Source: an uncultured Lachnospira sp.
GTDB taxonomy: Bacteria; Bacillota; Clostridia; Lachnospirales; Lachnospiraceae
Length of the DNA stretch: 64,000 nucleotides
Assembly: GCA_934343805.1 (NCBI GenBank)
Contig: CAKRIN010000006.1
Span: 44,279-108,278 of the forward strand
Direction: 5' to 3'
Below are positions 24,702 through 33,840 of the stretch, in pieces; positions within the stretch are counted from its first letter, which is position 1; every line of letters starts with the position of its first letter. Position numbers and translations under genes: made by a program. Below the pieces are notes generated by a model that saw only the letters and a list, made by a program, of their open reading frames with translations, did no database searches and was not told where the DNA came from.

Positions 24702-26918
24702 TTATAATTTGTTCAGATGATTGTCTTTAATAATAGTTTTCATTACATGCCATAAATCTTCTTCATTTTTATCCATATCAATAACATATTTCCAATCCTT
24801 TTGCCGATCATCTAAACCATCCATAACTCCCAATAAATCATTTGGATTATTAACAACTGCATCGGCAAAATCTTCTATCTCGCTGTAGAAATACTCTTTA
24901 ATATCATTTCTGGTAGATAAAAGCACTAACCTGGCTTCAGGATTAAGAACCCTGCTTTCTGTTGAAGCACCCGATGTTGCATCACATAATAAAACATCTG
25001 CAATACTTACCGCTTTCTCAAAATCATAATTCCCATCAAGAACAACATCCGACAATTCATATATCTTTTTTAATCGTTCAGCCTGTGATTCTAATCTGAA
25101 TGTACAATGATGAGGTTTTGTAACAATAAAATATTGTCCCTTCAATTTCATAATCTCATCATAATATGCCTCTACAGAAGGATCATGATCCCATGTTGGC
25201 AGATACACCAGAATCTGCTTTTCCGTGTTAATATTTAATTCTTTTACCACCTTATCCTTATTTTCTATTGAATACTTATATCCGTAATGTTTTGGATAGC
25301 CCACATTTATGATATGTTCTTTATTAATATAATTTTTCTCTGAAAGAATATCCTTTTGGAATTCTCCATTAACAAATTTATAATCAAAACCCATTGTGCT
25401 TTTAGGTGTAATTAAAAAATCATCATTATTAAATGCTGGTCCATATGCCAAGGCTATCTTTATGGAATGCGAATATTTTGTCAAAATTTCTACACCTTGA
25501 GTTGTAAAAACAATATCTGCTTTTTCATTATAATACTCAGAATATTCAACTTCTTTACTATCTAATATCTGCTTTGCATTTTTATAATCAACCCATTTCC
25601 CTGATGCATTTCTACTCTCATCTTCTAGCACAAAAATAGCATATACACCTTTCTCTCTTAGCAGCCTGTACAAAGGTAAAAAATGATATATTTCAAATGA
25701 ATCAATAATGTAAAACTCTACAGTAACATATAAATCATGCATATAATCGCGTGTTGTAACCCCATAATCACTTGGAAATTCGTCATAATTTTTATACTCA
25801 TATTTTATGTATTCATCAGAATTATTAGGTACATAAAATTTATATCCATCATAATCAACTGCTTTTAATGGGAAAATACAATCTTTTTTAATCCAGCTAT
25901 CATTATTTTTCTTTATAGCCAGCATGCTATCTAATGAAAAATAAATATTTTCTCCTTCTGGGTCGAATTTATCATTAATTACTTTCAATTCATTTTTTAT
26001 ATAATTTATTCTTTCTACGGAAAAGTATATATTCATTATTTTATCGTTAATTTGAAGAATTTTATCTTTATACTCTCTAAATTCATAGTCTTGCTTAAAA
26101 GAATCAAAGCAAAATATATTACACACTTTTCTATCATATAAAGTTTTACCCCTGTTAACCTGCAAATAGTAAGGAAAAATAACCATAAAATTCTCATTAG
26201 GATACGCATTTAATAATCGGTCTATATATTTTTGTTCTGTGTGTTCTTTACGATAATCAACATCACTTATAAACACCTTATAATTCTCTTCGTAATAACC
26301 TATAAATTTATTATAGCTGTCTCTCATCATTCCAAAGTTAACATCATCATCCCATGGTATAAAGCCATTATTCCTTGTATATCCCAAAACATTTTCTGCA
26401 ACCAGAAAAGGATGAATTTCATTTGGTAAATCTGAAAATATATCTTGTGCAAAAGATAACATTTCCAACTGTATTTTCCTTATGTATCCTCTTGCTGGCT
26501 TTAAATGGAATATATCTACATTATTCATCAAAATCTTATTTTTCTTTTCAAGAATAATTTCTTTTTTTTTGTAATATTCTAGCAGTGACACCAGATGTTT
26601 TTCTCTTAATTCAGAATTCAAACAAATTTTCCCGCTCAGGTAATCATCTATTTCTGAATACAAGACAAAGTCTTTTATATCATTTTGAAAAAGCTGTTCC
26701 ATAAGCTCTTTCTCTCTGTTTTCTGACAGTCCTATAATAAGACTATACTCCTGAGCTATTGTTTTATATGTATTAAAATCCAATATCTTTATATCATATA
26801 ATGTTTTCCCTCTTAAACCAGTGTTATTGTCCACATAAAAAGCTATATCTTTATCTTTTAATTTTTCATATGCCTTTTTTCCATAATTACCAGCCCCAAA
26901 TATTATCAATTTATCCAT
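24702..26918 (-). CDS. Fusion of Rossmann-like, degenerate LicD-like and TagF-like domains
   Basis: A 738-residue protein. Residues 1-95: Rossmann-like domain (KLIIFGAGNYGKKAYEKL, FYVDNNTGLRGK). Residues about 135-400: LicD-like, but the GTLLGAVRH motif reads ENVLGYTRNNGF and the Asp cluster reads WDDDVNF, so activity is doubtful. From about 405: a CDP-glycerol glycerophosphotransferase-like part (FEIYHFLPLYRLLREKG, IALAYGPAFNND, ILVYLPTWDHDPSVEAYYDE, IVTKPHHCTFRLES, LLCDATSGASTESRV). The ATG at 26918 is used; a GTG four codons upstream is an alternative. The DNA is more AT-rich than most neighbours. It probably transfers a phospho-alditol using the C-terminal half. Confidence 0.75.
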   Translation of the reverse strand: MDKLIIFGAGNYGKKAYEKLKDKDIAFYVDNNTGLRGKTLYDIKILDFNTYKTIAQEYSLIIGLSENREKELMEQLFQNDIKDFVLYSEIDDYLSGKICLNSELREKHLVSLLEYYKKKEIILEKKNKILMNNVDIFHLKPARGYIRKIQLEMLSFAQDIFSDLPNEIHPFLVAENVLGYTRNNGFIPWDDDVNFGMMRDSYNKFIGYYEENYKVFISDVDYRKEHTEQKYIDRLLNAYPNENFMVIFPYYLQVNRGKTLYDRKVCNIFCFDSFKQDYEFREYKDKILQINDKIMNIYFSVERINYIKNELKVINDKFDPEGENIYFSLDSMLAIKKNNDSWIKKDCIFPLKAVDYDGYKFYVPNNSDEYIKYEYKNYDEFPSDYGVTTRDYMHDLYVTVEFYIIDSFEIYHFLPLYRLLREKGVYAIFVLEDESRNASGKWVDYKNAKQILDSKEVEYSEYYNEKADIVFTTQGVEILTKYSHSIKIALAYGPAFNNDDFLITPKSTMGFDYKFVNGEFQKDILSEKNYINKEHIINVGYPKHYGYKYSIENKDKVVKELNINTEKQILVYLPTWDHDPSVEAYYDEIMKLKGQYFIVTKPHHCTFRLESQAERLKKIYELSDVVLDGNYDFEKAVSIADVLLCDATSGASTESRVLNPEARLVLLSTRNDIKEYFYSEIEDFADAVVNNPNDLLGVMDGLDDRQKDWKYVIDMDKNEEDLWHVMKTIIKDNHLNKL

Positions 26919-26959
26919 ATATATTGTCACTCTCTGCTTACCAAAAATCCGTATTCGTT

Positions 26960-27880
26960 TTATTTTTCATTTAATTTTTTCAATGCATATTCCTCTATCT
27001 GTTTCTTTTCTATATCTAAAAGTCGTTTATCTATATATAAAAATCCCTCATCATCTTTATGAATATAATCCAAACTTTCAAACGCATCTCTTCTATTATC
27101 TATCTGATAATATTTTACTGGTGTTCCATATACCAAAGATGGTATCGTTGCATGAACCATATCTGTATACACCTTATCAGCATTTGCATACAATGTTAAA
27201 TATTCATATGGGCTATCCGATACAAACAAATTGTTTTTTGATAAATATCTTGTTTTACTTTCATCAAGTGTATATTGAAAATGCCAAGGATGTACATAAT
27301 GCTCTCTATCTGTCAGTTCCAGAGGTTCATCAGATCTGTTAAATGTTGATACTATATAATTTTTATGTCCCAACCCCGCCGGATTATATTCATCATTCAG
27401 CCAGAATGCACAATCAAGCCCTTTTTTACACTCGAAATAATCAGAATATAAATCATATGTTTTTTTATCCCTTGTTATAATAAAAAGCGGTTTTAATAAT
27501 TCCATTCCTCTAAGTACATCGCTTTTTTCTTTATCAGTATAATTTTCTCCTCCAACCCCTATAAATGCAACTTGTTTTCCTTTTCTTCTTAATTCTTTTG
27601 CAAACTCATATGTTATACAAGATCCATCATTTATAAATGCCTCACTAGTAGCATACATCCCTGCTAAAAAAAGAACATCTGGTTCATAAAAAGCATCATT
27701 TCTAAATGCTCTGTCTGATGCTGATTCTGGAAGATATGTGTTGGACATAGGAGATACGCACGCATAATGAATAGCATCATCCTTTTTTGCAAGATTATGA
27801 ACAATAGCTTTAACTCCTAAGTCTATAAATGCCTCCCCAATATTAGTAAACCAACAATTATTATTTGAGCAAATATACAT
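26960..27880 (-). CDS. Polysaccharide pyruvyltransferase family protein
   Basis: A 306-residue protein of the CsaB/WcaK type, which adds pyruvyl ketals from phosphoenolpyruvate to sugars. Landmarks: NIGEAFIDLGVKAIVHNL at the start, VAFIGVGGENYTDKEKSD, FIITRDKKTYDLYSDYF, and the C-terminal VYTDMVHATIPSLVYGTPVK, where the conserved His lies. It starts 3 bases after the propeller-like gene and its ribosome site (AAAAGGAGATAG) lies within that gene's last codons. The gene is AT-rich like the next two. Confidence 0.8.
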   Translation of the reverse strand: MYICSNNNCWFTNIGEAFIDLGVKAIVHNLAKKDDAIHYACVSPMSNTYLPESASDRAFRNDAFYEPDVLFLAGMYATSEAFINDGSCITYEFAKELRRKGKQVAFIGVGGENYTDKEKSDVLRGMELLKPLFIITRDKKTYDLYSDYFECKKGLDCAFWLNDEYNPAGLGHKNYIVSTFNRSDEPLELTDREHYVHPWHFQYTLDESKTRYLSKNNLFVSDSPYEYLTLYANADKVYTDMVHATIPSLVYGTPVKYYQIDNRRDAFESLDYIHKDDEGFLYIDKRLLDIEKKQIEEYALKKLNEK

Positions 27881-27883
27881 ACG

Positions 27884-28912
27884 CTATCTCCTTTTCTCTA
27901 TCTCCATCAATAATTCCTTCATAAAATAATCCTTTGGTAATTTTATATCTATTAATTCAATTTCATCTTTTTCCCAGATCAGACAAGGATTTTTTACGTT
28001 ATTAGATATTATTAAATATCTCCTTTCATTTATTTTCTGTGCAAAATAATATGAATATATGCTTTCAATATTATTGTTTATTTCTATAGTGTCTACATTT
28101 CCAGACGTACAATCAAATAAATACATTATATTGCCATCTAATGGAAGACCATATATCACGTCATCAAACATAAAATAACACTCATACTGTGTAGTATTAT
28201 CGTATTTGGCATTAATATATACAGTTTCTTGTGATTTATCATTTAAATTATACTTCAATATGCCATTATCAAGTTTCTGTGGCATTAAATAGATATAATC
28301 ATCTTTAACTATAATATTGGTATACATACCGCTAGAAACAGATACTGGTATGTCTTCAACAACTCCATTAACCACATCATAACTTTTTACCAGCGAATTA
28401 TTAAACGGGCAGAAATAAATTTTATTTTTTTCTATGCATGACCATTTATATGTGGCATGAATATCGCCAGAATATGTATAAATACCGATATCTATTTTTT
28501 TAATTTCTCTAGTCATTAAATCTATACATAATATGCTGTCATAATACGCTGGCGTCAGATAAACCTTATTACCTACTACATAACTATTGCTAAAAGGCTG
28601 ATATTCACATACGTGTTCTGATCTTGGAATTTTCAGATATTCAATGCTGTTCTTATCAACATTATATATGGCAATCTTCTGATTATCTCTTATCGGAACA
28701 AACCATATTTCACCATTATAAGAAAAAGCCGACCAATAATTATCTCTCTCGTTTTCGGCCATAAAAATATTTTTAACATTAATCTCTTTTGTATCCAAAT
28801 CATATACTAGCAATCCCCTGTTATCCGAGTCTGATATATATAGTTTACCATTGTATTCAGCTGCCGCATAAAATGTAAAATAATTTTTATCATCAAATTC
28901 TAAATCAACCAT
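27884..28912 (-). CDS. Predicted beta-propeller (kelch-like) protein of unknown function
   Basis: A 342-residue cytoplasmic-looking protein without signal peptide. It contains six or so repeated strands of the form YNGKLYISDSDNRGLLVYDL, YNGEIWFVPIRDNQKIAIYN, VGNKVYLTPAYYDSILCIDL, EKNKIYFCPFNNSLVKSYDV, KDDYIYLMPQKLDNGILKYN and DVIYGLPLDGNIMYLFD, which suggests a 6- or 7-bladed propeller. No enzyme motif is recognised. Its C-terminal tail (KLPKDYFMKELLMEIEKRR) is repeated almost exactly in front of the gene at 32.6 kb. It could be a scaffold or sugar-binding partner of the neighbouring transferases. Confidence 0.65.
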   Translation of the reverse strand: MVDLEFDDKNYFTFYAAAEYNGKLYISDSDNRGLLVYDLDTKEINVKNIFMAENERDNYWSAFSYNGEIWFVPIRDNQKIAIYNVDKNSIEYLKIPRSEHVCEYQPFSNSYVVGNKVYLTPAYYDSILCIDLMTREIKKIDIGIYTYSGDIHATYKWSCIEKNKIYFCPFNNSLVKSYDVVNGVVEDIPVSVSSGMYTNIIVKDDYIYLMPQKLDNGILKYNLNDKSQETVYINAKYDNTTQYECYFMFDDVIYGLPLDGNIMYLFDCTSGNVDTIEINNNIESIYSYYFAQKINERRYLIISNNVKNPCLIWEKDEIELIDIKLPKDYFMKELLMEIEKRR

Positions 28913-28936
28913 TTTCTACCTCTTAAAAACTATATG

Positions 28937-31576
28937 TTATTTTGTAATAATCCAAGCCTTAAACAACCCATCTGCTTCATAGCCATCATATGGTATTTTG
29001 TCTATTACCTTTAAAGATGAATCTGAACCTTTAATAGCATTTTCAAATATTTCATCATCAAACCACTGCTCCCATGCATCTATTTCAAGCATTCCAAGTG
29101 CTTTTACCGACTTATCTACAACTATTACCTTCCCGACAGTTTTAGTAACTCTCAACATCTCTTTGATGGCGTTTTCAGGAAATATTGCATGTTCCAGGGA
29201 TTCGACAGCATACGTGATATCAAATGTATTGTCAGCATACGGAATCTGTGTGAGCACTCCATTCTCTTTTACGATTCTGTCTGATAATGTCCCCATTACC
29301 TTATCTGAAATATCTACCGCATATAACTGGGAATCTTTTACATCCTCCAAAAGATTAGTTAAGAATCTTCCTTTCCCACAACCGACATCAATTATCTTCA
29401 TGCCCGCTTTATGCACAGAGTTAATTTCTTTAAGGATAACCTGATATCTTCCATCTTCCTTTGAAATTGATGATGAAAAACTATCCGCCTGTATATCAAA
29501 CTCTAATCTGTTTTTATAAAAAACTGCATCCAGATAATACTTAACCGCCCAGCTTATTTCCCCATCAGGTATATAATCCGGATACTCCTTCTTATCTGTA
29601 GGTTTTGGATTATCAATTACGGCGTAGCTTCCAAACCATCCACCTGTTTCATTCTGAAGCTTTGCTGCATATGTTAATGCCTTATTTCCTCTTTCAATAT
29701 CACCAAGCTTATACCATGTAATTGCCAGCTGGAACATTCCTGTCGAGCATACCCAGTCAACATCCTTGAATGCCGGAATATATCCTTTTTCATCGAGCAT
29801 TATAGAAAGTTTATCCATTGCTTCTTTTGCAAGCTCAGTCTCTTCTATATCGCAAAGAGCCTCCATAACATATGAGTAAAAATGTGACAGAAATCCAAAG
29901 TTAAGAATTTCATCTCTATAATTACTAATGTAATAGTCAGTCACTTTTCTCGCCGCCTTCTCATATTCCGGTTTATCAAGAAGCTTTGCTGCATCTATCA
30001 ATGGTGAAAGACAGTATAGATGTATCAGTTCTGAACACACTCCATCATTACCCCACGCTGCCTTAGAAGGAGTAACTAATCTGCCTTCTTCTGTAATCTG
30101 CCCTAATAACCATTCGCATCCCTTTATTAAGCTGTCTTTAACCTCAGGTTTTATTGGATATATAGCCACTAACCCTTTAAGAATCTGGGCTGTATCAAAT
30201 ACATATGGTTCTTTATCATCCGTATCATACCACGCCCCCTCTTCGTGCTGTATTGAACACAACCATCCGGCATATGTAACAGCCAGATCTCTGAATCCCC
30301 ATCTTAAAAGTGTTGGAATATAATATCCACTGACTTCCGGATAACTCTTCTTGTACCGGGAATTATTAATTATTCCCTCTCCTTTTATAGAATTATTAAT
30401 TATCCAGTTTTTGGCCTTTTCCGTAGTTTTTATCCAGTCAACCTGTCCGGATAATTCTGGTTTTTTATAATTGTTAACCATCTCAAGATAAGTTATATAT
30501 TCCGTTATTCCGGCATTTTCTAATTGTTCCGCTAATATGCCTGCTTTATGGGCATCAACAGCAATTACAATCTGGTAAGTCTTTGCAAGTTCTTTCATAT
30601 CATCAAAAGATTTTACAATCTTGCCATTAACAATCTTATCTTTCAGATCTGGATTATTATCCACATAACAATACACTCTTTCTTCCCCAAGATAATCCAA
30701 TGCCTTAGCACCAAACACTCCTGCTCCAAACAAAACAACTTTTTTACTCATATCAATTATCCCTTTTCTTTTAAGCCATTGTAAACCAACCGGCATTTCT
30801 CCATTCCAAAATACATTAAGCAGCTCATCATGCCTTTCGGAATTCTGCAGCCACATTTCCTTGAATAATTCTGTCTTAATTCTGCCAGGAATCTTATCAT
30901 TCATCTTCTGAATCATATTAAGTCTTAAGTCATATAGTTTCTCTCTTACCTGTATCATTCTGGTTTCTGATAAGCTTCTCTCATGACGTCTGTACTTATA
31001 TAACAATTCATCTATATGACCTATCTTACTTATATTTCTTATTCTCAGCCAATACTCATAATCTTCCACTAAAAACCAGTCCGCACTATATTTGCCAGCT
31101 TCTTTGGCAATATCTGCCCTATACATAAAGCATGCGCCTATGCAGTTATTACTGAATATATCCTCTGGCTTAGATTCATATATTCCTGTTTCTCTGCCTT
31201 CTCCATCAATAAATCTCATATTAGAATATACAAGACCTGTATCCGGGTGCTCATCCAGATACTTAACCATTTTCTCAATAGCATCCTGCTCATATATGTT
31301 ATCATCTGATGTCCAGGTATAATATCTGCCTGCTGCCTTTTCAAACCCATTATTAAGTGATGCTGGTATCTTACTGTTTACTTCGTTATGTATAACCTGA
31401 ATTCTGTCATCTGCTTTTGCATATTCATTCATAATTTCAGGTGAAGAATCTGTAGAACAGTCATCAACAATTATTAAATTCCAATCCTTAAATGTCTGAT
31501 TCACTACGCTTGCAATAGATTGTCTTAAATATTTTTCGCCGTTATATACAGGCATTACTATGCTAACAACTGCCAT
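28937..31576 (-). CDS. Four-domain fusion: GT2, Rossmann-like, alpha/alpha toroid-like, SAM methyltransferase
   Basis: An 879-residue protein. Residues 1-230: family 2 glycosyltransferase (VVSIVMPVYNGEKYLRQSIA, LIIVDDCSTDSS, metal site TSDDN, VEDYEYWLR). Residues about 276-366: Rossmann-like domain (KKVVLFGAGVFGAKALDYLG). Residues about 380-690: helical repeats with WLCSIQHEEGAWYDTDDK, LQNETGGWFGSY and DGEISWAVKYYLD, resembling alpha/alpha-toroid (terpene cyclase or glycosidase-like) folds. Residues about 715-879: methyltransferase with IIDVGCGKGRFLT, IPYADNTFDITYAVESLEH and GKVIVVDK. It could add a sugar and methylate it. The toroid part's job is unknown. It begins behind AGGAGAAAAT. Confidence 0.8.
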   Translation of the reverse strand: MAVVSIVMPVYNGEKYLRQSIASVVNQTFKDWNLIIVDDCSTDSSPEIMNEYAKADDRIQVIHNEVNSKIPASLNNGFEKAAGRYYTWTSDDNIYEQDAIEKMVKYLDEHPDTGLVYSNMRFIDGEGRETGIYESKPEDIFSNNCIGACFMYRADIAKEAGKYSADWFLVEDYEYWLRIRNISKIGHIDELLYKYRRHERSLSETRMIQVREKLYDLRLNMIQKMNDKIPGRIKTELFKEMWLQNSERHDELLNVFWNGEMPVGLQWLKRKGIIDMSKKVVLFGAGVFGAKALDYLGEERVYCYVDNNPDLKDKIVNGKIVKSFDDMKELAKTYQIVIAVDAHKAGILAEQLENAGITEYITYLEMVNNYKKPELSGQVDWIKTTEKAKNWIINNSIKGEGIINNSRYKKSYPEVSGYYIPTLLRWGFRDLAVTYAGWLCSIQHEEGAWYDTDDKEPYVFDTAQILKGLVAIYPIKPEVKDSLIKGCEWLLGQITEEGRLVTPSKAAWGNDGVCSELIHLYCLSPLIDAAKLLDKPEYEKAARKVTDYYISNYRDEILNFGFLSHFYSYVMEALCDIEETELAKEAMDKLSIMLDEKGYIPAFKDVDWVCSTGMFQLAITWYKLGDIERGNKALTYAAKLQNETGGWFGSYAVIDNPKPTDKKEYPDYIPDGEISWAVKYYLDAVFYKNRLEFDIQADSFSSSISKEDGRYQVILKEINSVHKAGMKIIDVGCGKGRFLTNLLEDVKDSQLYAVDISDKVMGTLSDRIVKENGVLTQIPYADNTFDITYAVESLEHAIFPENAIKEMLRVTKTVGKVIVVDKSVKALGMLEIDAWEQWFDDEIFENAIKGSDSSLKVIDKIPYDGYEADGLFKAWIITK

Positions 31577-31587
31577 ATTTTCTCCTA

Positions 31588-32625
31588 TTATCTTAAAATT
31601 GCTGACACAAATAAATTATCCATATTAAAACTATTTATATATGGAATTCTTATCATATTTTCTATTTCAAATTTTTCTTCTAACAATGAAAATAATCTGC
31701 GTTCATCCCATTGCCTTACATGTGTCTCACTTTCACAGTTAGCCTGATATGGTACCGAAATCAATAACCTTCCCCCTGGTTTTAATACTCTCTCAATCTC
31801 TCTCAAAACCATCGTTGGATCAAAAACATGCTCTAAACACTCAAGGCAAGAAACAACATCCATGGTTCTGTCATCAAATGGTATTTTTTCCACTCTCGAG
31901 CTAACTGCATTTATTCCATGACTAACAAGCCTAAAAACTCTTTTTTCACTCAAATCTACCCCATACAGATCATATTTTTCATTATCTAAATTAAGTAACA
32001 GTTCCCCGTTTCCACAACCCAAATCACATATGCTGATCCTTTCCTTGTATTTCATTTCTATAATTTGTTTTATAAGTCTCATGGCTGGTCTGTAATCAAA
32101 AAATTCATCATCAAAAAGTTCATTAAATTCACTATACATTTTTGATAAATAATCATCTGCTTCTTCATATTTCCCTGAAGCCATTAATTGGACCAGATTT
32201 TTATTAGTTTCTGAGCAGTATGATTCTCTAAAAAAATTATCTCGGCTCCTGTCACTAAATAAGCTCCTTTTTATTCTTTTATCCCACATAAATTTTGACA
32301 AGATTTCATCGTCAATATATCTGACTACTTCTTTCCTGTAAAAGAAATTTTTATCGTTTCTTCCATAACTTTTATAACATTCAACGCCTAATGATTCCAA
32401 CCAGTTTTCTGTTTTCTCATCATTAAACGTAAGTAATACGATAACTTTCTCTTTTTCTGCTGCCAGATGATTTCTGTCAAATACCTTAACCCCATGAATT
32501 GTAATTCCCACTTTATCAGTATCTGAATCAACAATATATTTTACCTGACAATCGCTTGGTTTATAATCCAAAAAATTCCTAGCATTATCCCCTGCCCCAC
32601 ATATTACTATTTTTTCATCAAACAT
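31588..32625 (-). CDS. SAM methyltransferase with N-terminal Rossmann-like domain
   Basis: A 345-residue protein. Residues 1-90: the island's shared Rossmann-like domain (EKIVICGAGDNARNFLDYK, YIVDSDTDKVGITIHG). From about 195: class I methyltransferase with ISICDLGCGNGELLLNLD, IPFDDRTMDVVSCLECLEHV and REIERVLKPGGRLLISVP. The ribosome site AAAGGAGT is well placed. It lies 11 bases before the four-domain gene and 14 bases after a family 2 glycosyltransferase gene. Probable role: O- or N-methylation of a sugar in the glycan. Confidence 0.85.
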   Translation of the reverse strand: MFDEKIVICGAGDNARNFLDYKPSDCQVKYIVDSDTDKVGITIHGVKVFDRNHLAAEKEKVIVLLTFNDEKTENWLESLGVECYKSYGRNDKNFFYRKEVVRYIDDEILSKFMWDKRIKRSLFSDRSRDNFFRESYCSETNKNLVQLMASGKYEEADDYLSKMYSEFNELFDDEFFDYRPAMRLIKQIIEMKYKERISICDLGCGNGELLLNLDNEKYDLYGVDLSEKRVFRLVSHGINAVSSRVEKIPFDDRTMDVVSCLECLEHVFDPTMVLREIERVLKPGGRLLISVPYQANCESETHVRQWDERRLFSLLEEKFEIENMIRIPYINSFNMDNLFVSAILR

Positions 32626-32639
32626 CCCATACTCCTTTG

Positions 32640-33803
32640 TTATATATCAAAAACTTTATTACCACATAAATCCGAGAAATTTATTCTAATTATTTTATCT
32701 GTTCCAATGCCTATCCCAATCAAATACTCTTTCACATAATTGCATACCCTTTCATCAAGAATTGTAATTATCACTTTATCTGGATTGATATCGGCAATTC
32801 TTTCAGGATTATCAATTAATATGTTTTCCTTGTTAAGATCCTTCCATTGTTTATCAACAATAAAAAGTTCTTTAATTTTCTTATTTTGCTTTAATTGAGT
32901 ATATATGCCTTTTCCAAAAGCTCCTGCTCCATATATAACAACACTTCCATTTATCTCGCTGATTTCCCTTATTAGATGAACCACTTTATCTGGTCTTTTT
33001 AATAACATTACAAACATGATATATTTGTTTAATTGTATTTCCCATTCCGTCTTCTTTTTCACTCCATTAATTGTTAATAAATCAAAATACAGTTTTTTTA
33101 TTGATTCAATATCAATTTTCTTTCGCATCATAGATTCAGAATGCTGTCTGTAATGATACGGACAATATGATCTTATTGTTAGTGTTTCTGCTTTAAAAAC
33201 AAGTCTATAAAAGAAGTCTACGTCTTCCCCAACAGATACATCATTGCTCACTTCTTCCATCATTTCCAGAAATAAAGTGCGCTTTATCAATTTGCAAACA
33301 AGATTCGGTAATAGACCAAATTCAAAGAAATTATCTGCACATAGCATTTGTGGTATTATATAATCTGAAATTTTATCTTTTTCATAAAAACCATCTTTAA
33401 ACTTATTTGTTTTTTTCTTGATTTTATAGCCATATTCTTCAACCAACCCATATGCAATAATATCTGACTTAAAATCTCTTAAATTATCATATGTATCTGC
33501 ATCAATCCAATCATCCGCATCAACAAATGTTATATATTCACCCGTAGCTTTTCTTGCACCATCTTTACGTGCTCTGACTAATCCTTGGTTTTCTTTATTT
33601 ATAAGAATAATTCTATCATCTTCTTTTTTGAACTTCTCACATATATTCATACTAGAATCAGTTGAACCATCATTTACAAGAATTATTTCTAAATCAGAAT
33701 ATGTCTGCTTTACAAGACTTGTTAAACATTGATTTAAATATTTTTCTGAATTATAAATTGACACTATTACAGATATCATATTTTTTCTTTCTTTCATCTC
33801 CAT
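32640..33803 (-). CDS. Family 2 glycosyltransferase with C-terminal Rossmann-like domain
   Basis: A 387-residue protein. GT-A domain from residue 9 (MISVIVSIYNSEKYLNQCLT, LEIILVNDGSTDSS, metal site FVDADDWIDADTYD, SVGEDVDFFYR). Rossmann-like domain at about 288-375 (GSVVIYGAGAFGKGIYTQLK). The start is uncertain: the codon at 33803 has AGGGA seven bases upstream, while the ATG at 33779 aligns better with family starts but has a poor site. The bases around the start encode, in frame, a copy of the propeller protein's C-terminus, so the ribosome site itself derives from an old gene end. Confidence 0.85.
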   Translation of the reverse strand: MEMKERKNMISVIVSIYNSEKYLNQCLTSLVKQTYSDLEIILVNDGSTDSSMNICEKFKKEDDRIILINKENQGLVRARKDGARKATGEYITFVDADDWIDADTYDNLRDFKSDIIAYGLVEEYGYKIKKKTNKFKDGFYEKDKISDYIIPQMLCADNFFEFGLLPNLVCKLIKRTLFLEMMEEVSNDVSVGEDVDFFYRLVFKAETLTIRSYCPYHYRQHSESMMRKKIDIESIKKLYFDLLTINGVKKKTEWEIQLNKYIMFVMLLKRPDKVVHLIREISEINGSVVIYGAGAFGKGIYTQLKQNKKIKELFIVDKQWKDLNKENILIDNPERIADINPDKVIITILDERVCNYVKEYLIGIGIGTDKIIRINFSDLCGNKVFDI

Positions 33804-33840
33804 AAATAATTCCCTAACAAAAAAATCCGCTGGTAGTTTT
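33804..33840 (-). pseudogene. C-terminal remnant of a propeller-like gene
   Basis: Read in the frame of the next gene, this stretch and the first codons of that gene give KLPADFFVRELFMEMKERK. The propeller-like protein at 27.9 kb ends KLPKDYFMKELLMEIEKRR. The match covers 19 residues with about two thirds identical. It overlaps the last bases of wecB, so a second propeller gene was probably lost here during replacement by wecB. Confidence 0.6.
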
